Assembly: GCF_023544465.1 (NCBI RefSeq) | Contig: NZ_JALPVL010000004.1 | Location: forward strand, 496,001-560,000 | Length of the DNA: 64,000 nucleotides | Origin: Paractinoplanes maris | GTDB taxonomy: Bacteria; Actinomycetota; Actinomycetes; Mycobacteriales; Micromonosporaceae | Direction of reading: 5' to 3' | Part shown: positions 23,509 to 32,629 of the stretch, piece after piece | Numbering within the stretch: position 1 is the stretch's first letter | Layout of the letters: each line of letters begins with the position of its first letter | Position numbers and translations under genes: made by a program | The notes under the pieces: model-generated | The model's database searches: none | What the model was told of the DNA's origin: nothing | What the model saw: only the letters and a program-made list of their open reading frames with translations

Positions 23509-26352
23509 TCAGCTGCCGTACACCTCGAAGTTGAAGAGCGAGTAGCCCCAGGCCGTGGCCCGGGTGGTGCCGTTGATCCGCACGTACCGGGCCTGAGCAC
23601 TCAGCCCGGTGTTGTCGTCCTCGGCACCGTTGCCGCCGGTGACCGACCGGGCGGTGGTCCAGGTCGTGCCGTTGGTGGACGTCTGGATCTGGTAGGCCGA
23701 GCCGTAGGCCGCCTCCCACTGCAGGCGGACCCGGTTGACCGTGCGGGTCGCGCCCAGGTCGACCTGGATCCACTGCGGATCCGCGAAGGCGCTCGACCAG
23801 CGGGTGGTCGCCGAGGCGTCGACCGCCGCGGACGCCGGGTAGGTGGCGCTCTCGGAACTCGAGGCGGTGGCCGGCTTGTTCAGCGAGAGCAGGCTCTGCG
23901 TCGCGCCGGTGGTGAACGCGAAGCTGTCCACGTCGTACAGCGCCCCGGTGCCCGTCCCGGCGAAGGTCAGGAAGAGCGACGTGGTGCCGGCCGGCGCCCC
24001 GCTGATCGCCCCGGTGACGGTGACGAACGTGTCCCACGACCCGGTCGGGGCCACGGTGGCCGAGCCGATGACCGTGCCGGTGGCCGATCCGGTCCGCAGC
24101 TGCAGCGTGCCGCCGGTGCCGGCCGAGGAGACCCGGGCGGTGAACGACGTCGCGTTGTTCAGCTTGTAGGGGTCGAACTGGATCCAGTCGCCGTTGTTGA
24201 TGTCGCCGACCGTCTGCCCGCCCTCGGCCGTCGTCTTGGCCATCTTGGCCACGCCGGACGATGTCTTGTAGTGCTCGGCCTGCCGCTTGCGCGGAGCCAG
24301 GATGCTCTGGGCGTTGCCGACCAGCCCACCCTTGTCGGTGTAGGTGGCGTCGAAGATCGGGAAGATGTTCGCCGCGTCGTCGTGCTCGCCATCGGTCGGG
24401 ATGGTGATCGTGCCCGAGCAGCCGGTCTGCGACGTGATCTGGTGACCGTGCTGGTCGTGGCCCAGCACATAGGCCATGGTCACCTTGGCGCAGTCGATCG
24501 TGCCGTCCTCGGGGTCGGTGACGGTCACGCTCCACGGGATGCTGTCGCCGAAGGACGTGAGCTGGCCCGCGGCCGGGGCGTTGATGGTGACCTTGGGCGC
24601 GGTGTTGCCGACCGTGACGGTCACGCTCGACGAGCCGGTCGCGCCCTGCGGGTCACGGACGGTCAAGGTCGCCGTGTACGAGCCGTTGGCGCTGTACGTC
24701 TTGGTCGGGTTGGCCGCCGTCGACGTGGTGCCGTCGCCGAACGCCCACGAGTAGGTCAGCGCTCCGCCCTCGGGATCGCTGCTGCCGGCCGAGGAGAACG
24801 TCACGGCCAGCGGGGCCGAGCCGGACGTGGGGGTCGCGGCCGCCTGAGCCGTCGGCGCCCGGTTGCCGCCGGCCACGTAGTCGTAGCGGTACAGCGCCGA
24901 GTTGGCGTCGCCGTTGAAGTAGCCGGTGCCGTAGTCGAGGACGTAGAGCGCGCCGTCCGGACCGAACGCCATGTCCATGACCTGCTTGCCGTTCCACGGG
25001 AACGTGTCGATCGCGCCCGGCGTGCCGTTGGCGTTGACCACGATCGGCTTGATCCAGCCCCGGCCGAGCTCGCCGGCGAAGAAGTTGCCGTCGAAGACCT
25101 GGGGGAACTTCGTGGTGGACGGGTTGCTCGCGCTGTAGCGGTAGACCGGGCCGCCCATCGGCGACTCGGAGCCGCCGCCGAACTCCGGCGGGGTGCCGGC
25201 GTCGCCCGCGTAGCGGATCCAGGCCGGCTGGGCCGGCGGCAGGGTGGTCAGGCCGGTGTTGCGGAACGAGTTGTTGGTCGGCCCCCCGGCGCAGTTGTAC
25301 TTGGGGCCGGTCGCGCTGGTCGCGAAGTTCCACTCGTTGTAGGTCTCGGTGCTGGTGTTCGTGCCGGTGCAGTAGGGCCAGCCGAAGTTGCCGGGCGCGG
25401 TGACCCGGTTGAACTCGACCTGGCCGGACGGCCCGCGGGTGGCCGAGGTGGTGCCCGCGTCCGGTCCGTAGTCGCCGACCCAGACGACGCCGGTCGCCTT
25501 GTCCACACTGATCCGGAACGGGTTGCGGAAGCCCATGGCGTAGATCTCGGGCTTGGTGCCGGCCGTGCCCGGCGCGAACAGGTTGCCCGACGGGATCGAG
25601 TACGTCCCGTTGGCGTTCACCTTGATCCGCAGGAGCTTGCCGCGCAGGTCGTTGGTGTTGCCCGCGCTGCGCTGGGCGTCGTAGACGGGGTTGCGGTCGG
25701 TGCGCTCGTCGATCGGGGAGTAGCCGGCCGAGTCGAACGGGTTCGAGTCGTCGCCGGTCGAGATGTAGAGGTTGCCGGCCGCGTCGAAGTCCATGTCGCC
25801 GCCCACGTGGCAGCACTGCCCGCGGTCGGTCGGCACGTCCAGCACATTCACCTGGCTGCCCAGGTTGACCGAGAAGTCGGCGTTGAGGGTGAAGCGCGAC
25901 AGCCGGTTGACGCCGGCCCAGGTGGCCCAGGTCGCCGCCGTACCGGTGGCCGGGGCGTCGCCCGCCGGGGTGCTCAGCGGCGGCGCGTAGAACAGGAAGA
26001 TCTGCCGGTTGGTGGCGAAGCCGGGATCGACCGCCACGCCCTGCAGGCCCTCCTCGTCGTGCGTGTAGACGGGGATGTTGGCGACCACTGTGGTGTTGCC
26101 GGCCGCGTCGGTGCGCCGCAACGTGCCGTTACGCGCGGTGTGCAGCACCGATCGGTCGGGCAGCACGGCCAGGCTCATCGGCTCGCCGGTCTCGGCCACT
26201 CCCTTGGCCAGCGTGACCTGCTGAAAATCGGCCGGGTTGATCACCGCGGCGGCCGGCGTGGCCGGACCGGCGGCGACCGAGAGGACGGTCGAGGCGAGAA
26301 GAACAGCGGTGCTCATCGCTACTCTTCGATGGATTCGGGTCTGATCGTTCAC
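23509..26352 (-). CDS. Secreted glucose/sorbosone-dehydrogenase-type protein with PKD, CBM and discoidin modules
   Basis: A 947-residue exported protein. A signal peptide (about 1-36) precedes a PQQ-type sugar dehydrogenase beta-propeller (about 40-490: NRLSRFTL, GDMDFDAAGNLYISTGDD, RNPFRISVDKATG, GGPVYRYSAS, DGALYVLDYGTGY). A PKD domain follows (about 500-580: SWAFGDGTTST), then a beta-sandwich region, a CBM6-like module (about 690-810: GDWIQFDPYKL) and an F5/8C module at the C-terminus. It probably oxidises a polysaccharide-linked or free sugar outside the cell. The GTG start follows GGAAGGGA. Its terminal module closely matches that of the downstream ThuA protein. Confidence 0.87.
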   Translation of the reverse strand: MNDQTRIHRRVAMSTAVLLASTVLSVAAGPATPAAAVINPADFQQVTLAKGVAETGEPMSLAVLPDRSVLHTARNGTLRRTDAAGNTTVVANIPVYTHDEEGLQGVAVDPGFATNRQIFLFYAPPLSTPAGDAPATGTAATWATWAGVNRLSRFTLNADFSVNLGSQVNVLDVPTDRGQCCHVGGDMDFDAAGNLYISTGDDSNPFDSAGYSPIDERTDRNPVYDAQRSAGNTNDLRGKLLRIKVNANGTYSIPSGNLFAPGTAGTKPEIYAMGFRNPFRISVDKATGVVWVGDYGPDAGTTSATRGPSGQVEFNRVTAPGNFGWPYCTGTNTSTETYNEWNFATSATGPKYNCAGGPTNNSFRNTGLTTLPPAQPAWIRYAGDAGTPPEFGGGSESPMGGPVYRYSASNPSTTKFPQVFDGNFFAGELGRGWIKPIVVNANGTPGAIDTFPWNGKQVMDMAFGPDGALYVLDYGTGYFNGDANSALYRYDYVAGGNRAPTAQAAATPTSGSAPLAVTFSSAGSSDPEGGALTYSWAFGDGTTSTAANPTKTYSANGSYTATLTVRDPQGATGSSSVTVTVGNTAPKVTINAPAAGQLTSFGDSIPWSVTVTDPEDGTIDCAKVTMAYVLGHDQHGHQITSQTGCSGTITIPTDGEHDDAANIFPIFDATYTDKGGLVGNAQSILAPRKRQAEHYKTSSGVAKMAKTTAEGGQTVGDINNGDWIQFDPYKLNNATSFTARVSSAGTGGTLQLRTGSATGTVIGSATVAPTGSWDTFVTVTGAISGAPAGTTSLFLTFAGTGTGALYDVDSFAFTTGATQSLLSLNKPATASSSESATYPASAAVDASATTRWSSAFADPQWIQVDLGATRTVNRVRLQWEAAYGSAYQIQTSTNGTTWTTARSVTGGNGAEDDNTGLSAQARYVRINGTTRATAWGYSLFNFEVYGS

Positions 26353-26553
26353 GTGATCCCTTCCTGACTCGGATGCCAGGCAAGGCGCGTGCCGCCGCGC
26401 CGCAGCCGGGGATTGCTGTGGCTCAGGCGTGCTTCAGCACGGCGGTGGGGGAACCGACACGTGCACGAAACAATCCTGTAGTGGGGCTCACGTTATGAAC
26501 TAAGTAACTGTCCTGTCCAGACTTTTCGATCGACCGGCATAACTTTTGCATCA
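26353..26553. promoter_or_regulatory. Non-coding gap holding the promoter of the secreted sugar-enzyme genes
   Basis: About 200 bases of clearly lower GC than the surroundings between the sensor kinase stop and the dehydrogenase start. It includes a palindromic CGTGCACG and AT-rich stretches. I see no gene here. It is the natural place for the dehydrogenase promoter; the adjacent two-component system could act on it. No specific boxes are called. Confidence 0.4.
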
Positions 26554-28314
26554 TCAGTCGAAAGCCGCGCCGGCCTCTTCCGACCGGGGCAGCCGGACGA
26601 CGAACGTCGTGCCCACGTGTTGCACGCTGGCCACCTCGATGCGTCCGCCGTGGTCGGTGACGATGCGATGGGCGATGGTCAGGCCCAGGCCCGAGCCGCC
26701 GGTGGCGCGCTGGCGGGCCGGGTCGGCCCGCCAGAACCGGTCGAACACGTGCGGCACGTCGGCGGCGGCGATGCCCACCCCGGTGTCGCGCACGGTCAGC
26801 ACTGCCGTCACCTTCTCGGCGTTCACCCGCACCAGCACCTGAGTGCCGGGATCGGAGTAGCGGATGGCGTTGGTCAGCAGGTTGCCCAGGACCTGACGCA
26901 TCCGGTCCTGGTCGGCGAGGACCCAGACCGGCTCGGGGGCGTCCACGGTCAGCGTGACCTCGGCCGCGGCGGCCACCGCCAGCTGGGCCGTCACGCCGGC
27001 CGCGGCCAGCTCGGCCAGATCGGTCGGCGTCCTGGTGTAACCCAGGTCGCCCGCCTCGGCCAGGGCCAGCACCTGCAGGTCGTCGAGGATGCGGCGCTGC
27101 AGCAGGGTCTCCTCGTGCAGCGAGGCGAACAGCTCCCGGCTCGGCTCGATCACCCCGTCGGACAGGCCCTCCAGATAACCGCGGAGGTTCGACAACGGCG
27201 TACGCATCTCGTGCGCGACGTCGGCGATGAGCCGGCGCTGCCGCTCCTCGCTGTCCTGCACCGCCCGGGCCATGGCGTTGAACGACCGGGACAGCTGGGC
27301 CAGCTCGCCGTGCCCCTCGTCGCGCACCCGCACGTCGTGCTGGCCCGCGGCGAGCAGGATCGACGCCCCGGTGAGCCGGCGCACCGGGCGGCTGAACTGC
27401 CGGGCGATCACGTAGGTGCCGAGGAACGCGACCAGCAGCAGGCCCGCCGCCCCGATCAGCGCCGGGCGGCCGAAGTCGGCGATCTCGACCTCGTTGCGAC
27501 CGCCCAGATAGACCTGCAGGGGAACCGCCGAGCTGGTCACCACCGTGTCGTGGAACGCCGCCTGGAGGCAGGCCGCGCCCTTCGAGCCGCCCAGCTCGCG
27601 GCCGTTCCTCGTCAGGTTGTCGCAGTAGGTGAGGTACTCCCAGTAGGCGTCGTGCCAATACGTGTCGCCGAGCACCTTGGTGGTGGCCTTGTGCAGGCAG
27701 GCCGGTGACCGTTCGAGCTGCTCCCGGGTCACGTACGGCGCCCGGTCGCGGCCCAGCGAGGCCTCGTCCCCGAGGGTCTCGTTGAGGCAGCGCACCAGCA
27801 CGAGACCGGTGCGGTACTGCGCGGCCTGCCGGAGCGCCAGCGCCCCCGGGCTGCCGAAGACCGGGTCGGTCGGGGTGGGGCCGAAGAGGTCCCGGGGGAT
27901 CGGGCCCGGCTTGGCATAGAGGACCGAGGGCCGGGCGGTCGGCAAGGTCGTCGTGACGACCTGCATCGTCGGGAGCGAGTCGATGTCGTACGCGATGGCC
28001 TGCACCGGACCGGAGGCGCGCCCGGCCTCGATGTCCGAGTCGACCAGCACCTCGCCGGCCGTCGTCTGCACCCGGATGTGCAGGCCGGTGCGCTCGGCCA
28101 GATCGCCGACCAGCCGGTCGACCCCGGGCCAGCGGCCGTGCCGCAACCCGTAGCGCTGGATCTCGGCCACGATCTCGGCCCGGTGCCGGCTCTGCGCCTC
28201 CAGCGCCTCGGCCACCTCGCGGGAGGTGAGGTTGAGGGTGAGCCAGGCCGTCGCGCCGATCGCACTCACCGCCACCAGCAGCACCAGCACAAAGATGCGC
28301 AGCCGGAAGCTCAA
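26554..28314 (-). CDS. Membrane sensor histidine kinase (OmpR-type partner)
   Basis: A 586-residue kinase. One helix at residues 4-27 and another near 280-300 flank a large extracytoplasmic sensor of about 250 residues that contains four cysteines (possible disulphides). A HAMP region follows, then HisKA with His in DVAHEMRTPLSNLRGYLEG (about residue 370). The HATPase has NLLTNAIRYSDPG, RDTGVGIA and GGSGLGLTIAHRI. The start is a TTG overlapping the regulator's stop as TTGA. It senses an external signal and phosphorylates the regulator at 28311. The location next to secreted sugar enzymes hints at carbohydrate or envelope sensing. Confidence 0.9.
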   Translation of the reverse strand: MSFRLRIFVLVLLVAVSAIGATAWLTLNLTSREVAEALEAQSRHRAEIVAEIQRYGLRHGRWPGVDRLVGDLAERTGLHIRVQTTAGEVLVDSDIEAGRASGPVQAIAYDIDSLPTMQVVTTTLPTARPSVLYAKPGPIPRDLFGPTPTDPVFGSPGALALRQAAQYRTGLVLVRCLNETLGDEASLGRDRAPYVTREQLERSPACLHKATTKVLGDTYWHDAYWEYLTYCDNLTRNGRELGGSKGAACLQAAFHDTVVTSSAVPLQVYLGGRNEVEIADFGRPALIGAAGLLLVAFLGTYVIARQFSRPVRRLTGASILLAAGQHDVRVRDEGHGELAQLSRSFNAMARAVQDSEERQRRLIADVAHEMRTPLSNLRGYLEGLSDGVIEPSRELFASLHEETLLQRRILDDLQVLALAEAGDLGYTRTPTDLAELAAAGVTAQLAVAAAAEVTLTVDAPEPVWVLADQDRMRQVLGNLLTNAIRYSDPGTQVLVRVNAEKVTAVLTVRDTGVGIAAADVPHVFDRFWRADPARQRATGGSGLGLTIAHRIVTDHGGRIEVASVQHVGTTFVVRLPRSEEAGAAFD

Positions 28315-28994
28315 TGCTCGGCCATCCGGTAGCCCCGGCCGTAGACGGTCTGCACATAGCGCGGCTCGGCCGGGTTCGTCTCGATCTTGCGGCGCAGATT
28401 CACCACGTGCGCGTCGACCGTGCGGGCCGAGACGTCGTGCTCGAAGCCGAACGTCTTGTCGATGATCTGCCCGCGGGTGAAGACCCGGCCCGGCTCGCGG
28501 GCGAGCAGCTCCAGGATGCCGAACTCCTTGGCGGTGAGCGTCACGGCCGCGCCCCGCACCCGTACCTCGAACCGGCCCGCGTCGATCTCGAGCTCGCCCA
28601 CCCGCACGATCGACGACGGCCCGTCGGCCGCACCGGCCCGCCGCAGCAGAGCCCGCACCCGGGCGGTCAGCTCGCGGGGGCTCACCGGCTTGCCCATGTA
28701 GTCGTCGGCGCCGATGTCCAGCCCGAGCAGCATGTCGTTCTCCGACGAGCGCGCGGTGACCAGCAGGATCGCCACGTCCGACTCGGCCCGCAGGATCCGG
28801 CACACGTCCAGGCCGTCGACCAGAGGCATCATCACGTCCAGCACGACCAGGTCGGGCTTGCGCGCCCGGGCCACGTCGAGCGCCGCCCGGCCGTCACCCA
28901 CGGTCATCACCTGGTGTCCCTCGCGCTCGAGGTAGAGCCGGATGAGCTGGGCGTGCTTGGGGTCGTCGTCGGCCACGAGGATACGTGCGGTCAC
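28311..28994 (-). CDS. OmpR/PhoB-family response regulator
   Basis: A 227-residue response regulator. The receiver (1-115) has the acidic pocket VADDDPKH, the phospho-acceptor in LVVLDVMMPLVDG, Thr in LLVTARSS and Lys in MGKPVSPREL. The winged helix (about 130-225) includes TLTAKEFGILELLAREPG and RTVDAHVVNLRRKIE, ending TVYGRGYRM. GTG at 28994 places the receiver strand immediately after the start; a longer frame exists but lacks support. It is co-translated with the kinase and faces the divergent AsnB-type gene across about 140 bases. Confidence 0.92.
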   Translation of the reverse strand: MTARILVADDDPKHAQLIRLYLEREGHQVMTVGDGRAALDVARARKPDLVVLDVMMPLVDGLDVCRILRAESDVAILLVTARSSENDMLLGLDIGADDYMGKPVSPRELTARVRALLRRAGAADGPSSIVRVGELEIDAGRFEVRVRGAAVTLTAKEFGILELLAREPGRVFTRGQIIDKTFGFEHDVSARTVDAHVVNLRRKIETNPAEPRYVQTVYGRGYRMAEH

Positions 28995-29134
28995 GCCGCG
29001 ATTGTGACCGGGCCGCGCCACCCCGGCCAAGGAATGTGAGATTCCGATGAGATTCCCGCGCTATTGCGATATCCCCACAAGTTCTTCACAGCCGCCCACC
29101 TACGTTTCCCGGCATCGAACAGGGGAGGGTCACC

Positions 29135-31144
29135 ATGTGTGGGCTGAACGTCTTCGTCAGCAGCCGCCCGGCCGCCGGCGCGCCGGACCCGGCCTCGGCC
29201 GAGGCCTTCGCGGCCGCGCTCGAGACGATGCACCATCGGGGTCCCGACGACACCCGGGTCGAGTTCGCCGACGGGGTCGCGTTCGGTTTCAAGCGGCTGG
29301 CGATCATCGACCGGGCCGAGGCGGCCCAGCCCGTGCACTACCGGGACCGGTGGACCGTCGTGTTCAACGGCGAGATCTACAACTACCGGGAGCTGCGGGC
29401 CGAGCTGATCAGCGAACACGGCGCCACGTTCGCCACCGAGGGCGACAGCGAGGTGCTGGCCGCGGCGTTCCACTTCTGGGGCCCGGCCGCGCTGCCCCGG
29501 CTGCGCGGCATGTTCGCCTTCGTCGCCTACGACACGTGGACCGGCACCCTGCACGCGGCCCGCGATCAGTTCGGCATCAAACCGCTCTACCTGCTCGAGA
29601 CGGTCGACGGGCTCTTCCTGGCCAGCGAGCGCAAGGCCCTGCTGGCCTTCGCCGGTGGCTCCGGGCCGTCGATCGACACCGACGCGCTGGCCCACTACTT
29701 CACGTTCCAGTACGTGCCCGACCCGCTGACCCTGCACCGGCAGATCCGGCGGCTCCCGCCCGGGCACCGGCTGACCTGGACGGCCGGCGGTGGCGTACGC
29801 ACCGAGCGTTACTTCCGCCCCAAGCTGCGCCCCCTCAGCACCACCCCGGAGAACGCGCAGCAGGCCATCCGCGACGCCCTGCGCGACAGCGTGCACCAGC
29901 ACCTGCACGCCGAGGTGCCGGTGGGTGCCTTCCTGTCCAGCGGCGTCGACTCGTCGGCCATCGTCGCGCTGGCCCGCGAGAAGAAGCCCGACCTGCACGT
30001 GTTCACGGCCGGGTTCGCGGCCGACGGCTACTCCGAGATCGAGATCGCCGAGGACACCGCCCGGCAGCTGGGTGTGCGGATCACCCCGACCGTGGTCACC
30101 GAGGACGACGTCATCCGCGAGCTGCCCCGCATCGTGCACCTGCTCGACGACCCGGTGGCCGACCCGTCGCTGGTCCCGCTCTACTTCCTGGCCCAGACGG
30201 CGTCGCGCTACGTCACCGTGACGCTTTCCGGTGAGGGCTCCGACGAGCTGTTCGGCGGTTACACCATCTATCGCGAGCCGATGTCGCTGCACCGCATCGA
30301 GCGGCTGCCCGACAGCATGAAACGCGGGCTGCGCGGGCTGGCCCACGCCATCCCCGAGGGCGTCCGCGGGCGCAGCTTCCTCGAGCGGGGCACCACCCCG
30401 ATCGAGGAGCGCTACTACGGCAACGCGCGCATCTTCTCACCCGAGGAGAAGGCCCACCTGCTGCGCTTCACCGCCGACCCGCACACGGCGATCACCGCCC
30501 ACCTGTACGCCGAGACCGCCGACGTCGACGACTCGACCTCCATGCAGCACGTCGACCTGCACACCTGGCTGCCCGGCGACATCCTGGCCAAAGCCGACCG
30601 CATGTCGATGGCGCACTCGCTGGAACTGCGGGTGCCGTTCCTCGACCAGGCCGTCTACGCCGCCGCGGCGGGCCTGCCGACCGAACTGAAACTGCCCGCG
30701 CACAGCAGCACGACGAAGCACGCCCTGCGCGAGGCGATGCGCGGCATCGTCCCCGAGTCGGTGCGCGAGCGCCGCAAGCTCGGCTTCCCGACCCCGACCC
30801 GGCTGTGGCTCAAGGGCAGCATCGGCGACTGGGTGGGCGGCCTCATCTCCGGCTCCGGCCCCCGCCACCTGATCGACGTGGACTACGCGCTGCGCCTGCT
30901 CACCGAGCACCGGGCGGGCCACGCCGACAACTCCCGCAAGGTGTGGACGGTCGCCATGTTCTGCCTGTGGTGGGCCATCTTCGTCGACCGCACGATCCGC
31001 CCGGTGCCGCTCACCATGCCGCTGCCCCCGGCCCAGGCCGCGCCGCGCCCCCTCCACGGCCAGTCCCTCCACGGCCAGTCCCTCGGCGGCCAGTCCGCCC
31101 TCGGGGAAAGCGACCGAATCACGACAGTCCTGACTGGTCAGTAA
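29135..31144 (+). CDS. Glutamine-hydrolysing asparagine synthase (AsnB family)
   Basis: A 669-residue class II amidotransferase. Cys2 after the initiator Met is the glutaminase nucleophile (MCGLNVF). The N-terminal domain also shows HHRGPDD, RLAIID and NGEIYNYRELR. The synthetase domain has the PPi loop FLSSGVDSSAI (about residue 268) and SGEGSDELFGGY. Such enzymes make asparagine or amidate other carboxylates; this copy has an unusual low-complexity tail with LHGQS, LHGQS and LGGQS repeats. A strong GGGGAGGG precedes the ATG. It stands alone, so housekeeping asparagine synthesis or amidation of an unknown acid are both possible. Confidence 0.87.
   Translation: MCGLNVFVSSRPAAGAPDPASAEAFAAALETMHHRGPDDTRVEFADGVAFGFKRLAIIDRAEAAQPVHYRDRWTVVFNGEIYNYRELRAELISEHGATFATEGDSEVLAAAFHFWGPAALPRLRGMFAFVAYDTWTGTLHAARDQFGIKPLYLLETVDGLFLASERKALLAFAGGSGPSIDTDALAHYFTFQYVPDPLTLHRQIRRLPPGHRLTWTAGGGVRTERYFRPKLRPLSTTPENAQQAIRDALRDSVHQHLHAEVPVGAFLSSGVDSSAIVALAREKKPDLHVFTAGFAADGYSEIEIAEDTARQLGVRITPTVVTEDDVIRELPRIVHLLDDPVADPSLVPLYFLAQTASRYVTVTLSGEGSDELFGGYTIYREPMSLHRIERLPDSMKRGLRGLAHAIPEGVRGRSFLERGTTPIEERYYGNARIFSPEEKAHLLRFTADPHTAITAHLYAETADVDDSTSMQHVDLHTWLPGDILAKADRMSMAHSLELRVPFLDQAVYAAAAGLPTELKLPAHSSTTKHALREAMRGIVPESVRERRKLGFPTPTRLWLKGSIGDWVGGLISGSGPRHLIDVDYALRLLTEHRAGHADNSRKVWTVAMFCLWWAIFVDRTIRPVPLTMPLPPAQAAPRPLHGQSLHGQSLGGQSALGESDRITTVLTGQ
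31051..31095 (+). repeat. 15-bp tandem repeat in the AsnB-type gene tail
   Basis: Three in-frame copies of a 15-base unit (CCTCCACGGCCAGTC, repeated exactly once, then one copy with two changes) encode LHGQS, LHGQS and LGGQS near the C-terminus. Copy number could vary by slippage without breaking the frame. Confidence 0.85.
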
Positions 31145-31195
31145 CCGTCGCGGATACCATCGGTCGCGCCGTCGACCGAAGGAGTGCCTCGAGCC

Positions 31196-32629
31196 ATGGC
31201 GATCGCTGCTGACTCACCGCTGGCCCGTCCCGAACAGATCCAGGGCAACATCCTGCGCCCGTTCGGCGGCAAGTACCAGGCCTTCCTGGTCCTGTCGTTC
31301 GGCAACGACCAGGCTGGTGCGCGCCGCTGGCTGGCCGGGATCGCCGGGCGCGTCACCGGAACCGCCGGCGTCCCGCCCCGGGCGGCTCCCGGCAAGCCCC
31401 GGTTCGCGCCCGGCCAGACCCTGCTCAATGTGGGCCTCACCGCGTCCGGACTGGTTGTGCTGCACCCCGAGACCGCGGGTCGCCTGGCCGCCTACGAGGC
31501 GTTCTGGAGCGGTCCACTGGGCTCCCGGCTCGACGACGCGGGCCGGCTCACCACCACGCCGGCGATGCTCGGCGACACCGGCCGCAGCGATCCCGGAAAT
31601 TGGGTGATCGGCGGCGTCGGGCCGGCCGTCGACGCGGTGCTGACGATCGCCACCGGCAAGGACCGCGACGCCTTCGACCAGGCGGTCGAACGGGAACAGG
31701 CCGCCGCGGCCGCCGCGGGTCTCAAGGTGCTCCATACCCAGCACTGCGAGGTGCACCGGCGCGATAGACAACGGGTCGAGCACTTCGGCTACGCCGACGG
31801 CATCTCCCAGCCGTCCGTCCGCGGCTTCGCCGACGACGAGCCGTCCCCGGCCGGCTCACCGGCCATCGCCGCGGGCGAGTTCATCGTCGGTTGCGAGGCC
31901 GAACGACGTCCCCCGTCGTGGAAGCAGCGGCCCGTCCCGCCGCGGTGGATGCGCGGCGGCTCGTTCCAGGTGCTGCGCCGCCTCGAACAGGACGCCGAAG
32001 GCTGGTGGAAGCAGATGGAGAAGCTCCGCGGTAAGGGGGAGTCGGCCGAGGACGTGGCCGCCCGGGTGATGGGCCGCCGTCTCGATGGAACGCCGCTGGC
32101 CAAACCGGACGCCACCCGCGAGAACAGGAACGACTTCACCTTCGACAGCGACCCCGACGGCGACCAGACCCCGCGCTATGCCCACATCCGCAAGGTGAAC
32201 CCGCGCGACAACATGGTCTTCCGCGACCGCATCCACAAGATGCTGCGCCGTGGCATCCCGTTCGGCGAGCTCTTCGACCGCAAGAAGCCGGATGGCCAGA
32301 AGCGCGGCATCGTCTTCAACTCGTACCTGACGAGCATCGAGGACCAGTTCGAATACGTCCAGCGCAAGTGGGCCAACAACGCCCGCTTTCCCTCGACCAC
32401 GCTGGCCCAGTACGGCCGGATCCCCGCCGAGCCACCCCGCGTGGACGGCCTCGACCCGGTCCTGAGCGACAACAAGGCGGGCGCGGCCGCCCGGCTGGGC
32501 GACGACGCCCACAAGGTCCCCGACCCCGCGTACGGCGGTTTCGTCACCACCACCGGCGCCGTGTACGCCTTCGCCCCGTCCCTGCCCGCCCTTTGGCAAC
32601 TGGCCGGTGATGAGAGGCTGGACGGCTAG
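31196..32629 (+). CDS. DyP-type haem peroxidase
   Basis: A 477-residue dye-decolorising peroxidase. The N-terminal PEQIQGNILRPFGGKYQAF is characteristic of the larger DyP subgroup. The catalytic GxxDG motif is in FGYADGISQP (about residue 197). A conserved GGSFQVLRRLEQD follows, and HIRKVNPRDN supplies the likely proximal His. No signal peptide is present. The enzyme oxidises phenolic or dye-like substrates with peroxide. The ATG at 31196 is preferred over a GTG at 31184 that overlaps the ribosome site GAAGGAG. Its TAG stop is shared through CTAG with the convergent cyclase-like gene. Confidence 0.88.
   Translation: MAIAADSPLARPEQIQGNILRPFGGKYQAFLVLSFGNDQAGARRWLAGIAGRVTGTAGVPPRAAPGKPRFAPGQTLLNVGLTASGLVVLHPETAGRLAAYEAFWSGPLGSRLDDAGRLTTTPAMLGDTGRSDPGNWVIGGVGPAVDAVLTIATGKDRDAFDQAVEREQAAAAAAGLKVLHTQHCEVHRRDRQRVEHFGYADGISQPSVRGFADDEPSPAGSPAIAAGEFIVGCEAERRPPSWKQRPVPPRWMRGGSFQVLRRLEQDAEGWWKQMEKLRGKGESAEDVAARVMGRRLDGTPLAKPDATRENRNDFTFDSDPDGDQTPRYAHIRKVNPRDNMVFRDRIHKMLRRGIPFGELFDRKKPDGQKRGIVFNSYLTSIEDQFEYVQRKWANNARFPSTTLAQYGRIPAEPPRVDGLDPVLSDNKAGAAARLGDDAHKVPDPAYGGFVTTTGAVYAFAPSLPALWQLAGDERLDG

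Noticed and set aside
21755..23892. The repeated discoidin segments as an insertion sequence or transposon
   Set aside because: They are coding modules in frame within two enzymes; no transposase, inverted ends or target duplication was seen.
20484..26367. Two plus-strand open frames of 1016 and 1096 residues across the Ebo start, ThuA and dehydrogenase genes
   Set aside because: Both are antisense to strongly supported enzymes and show repetitive Val/Gly/Arg composition with no motifs.
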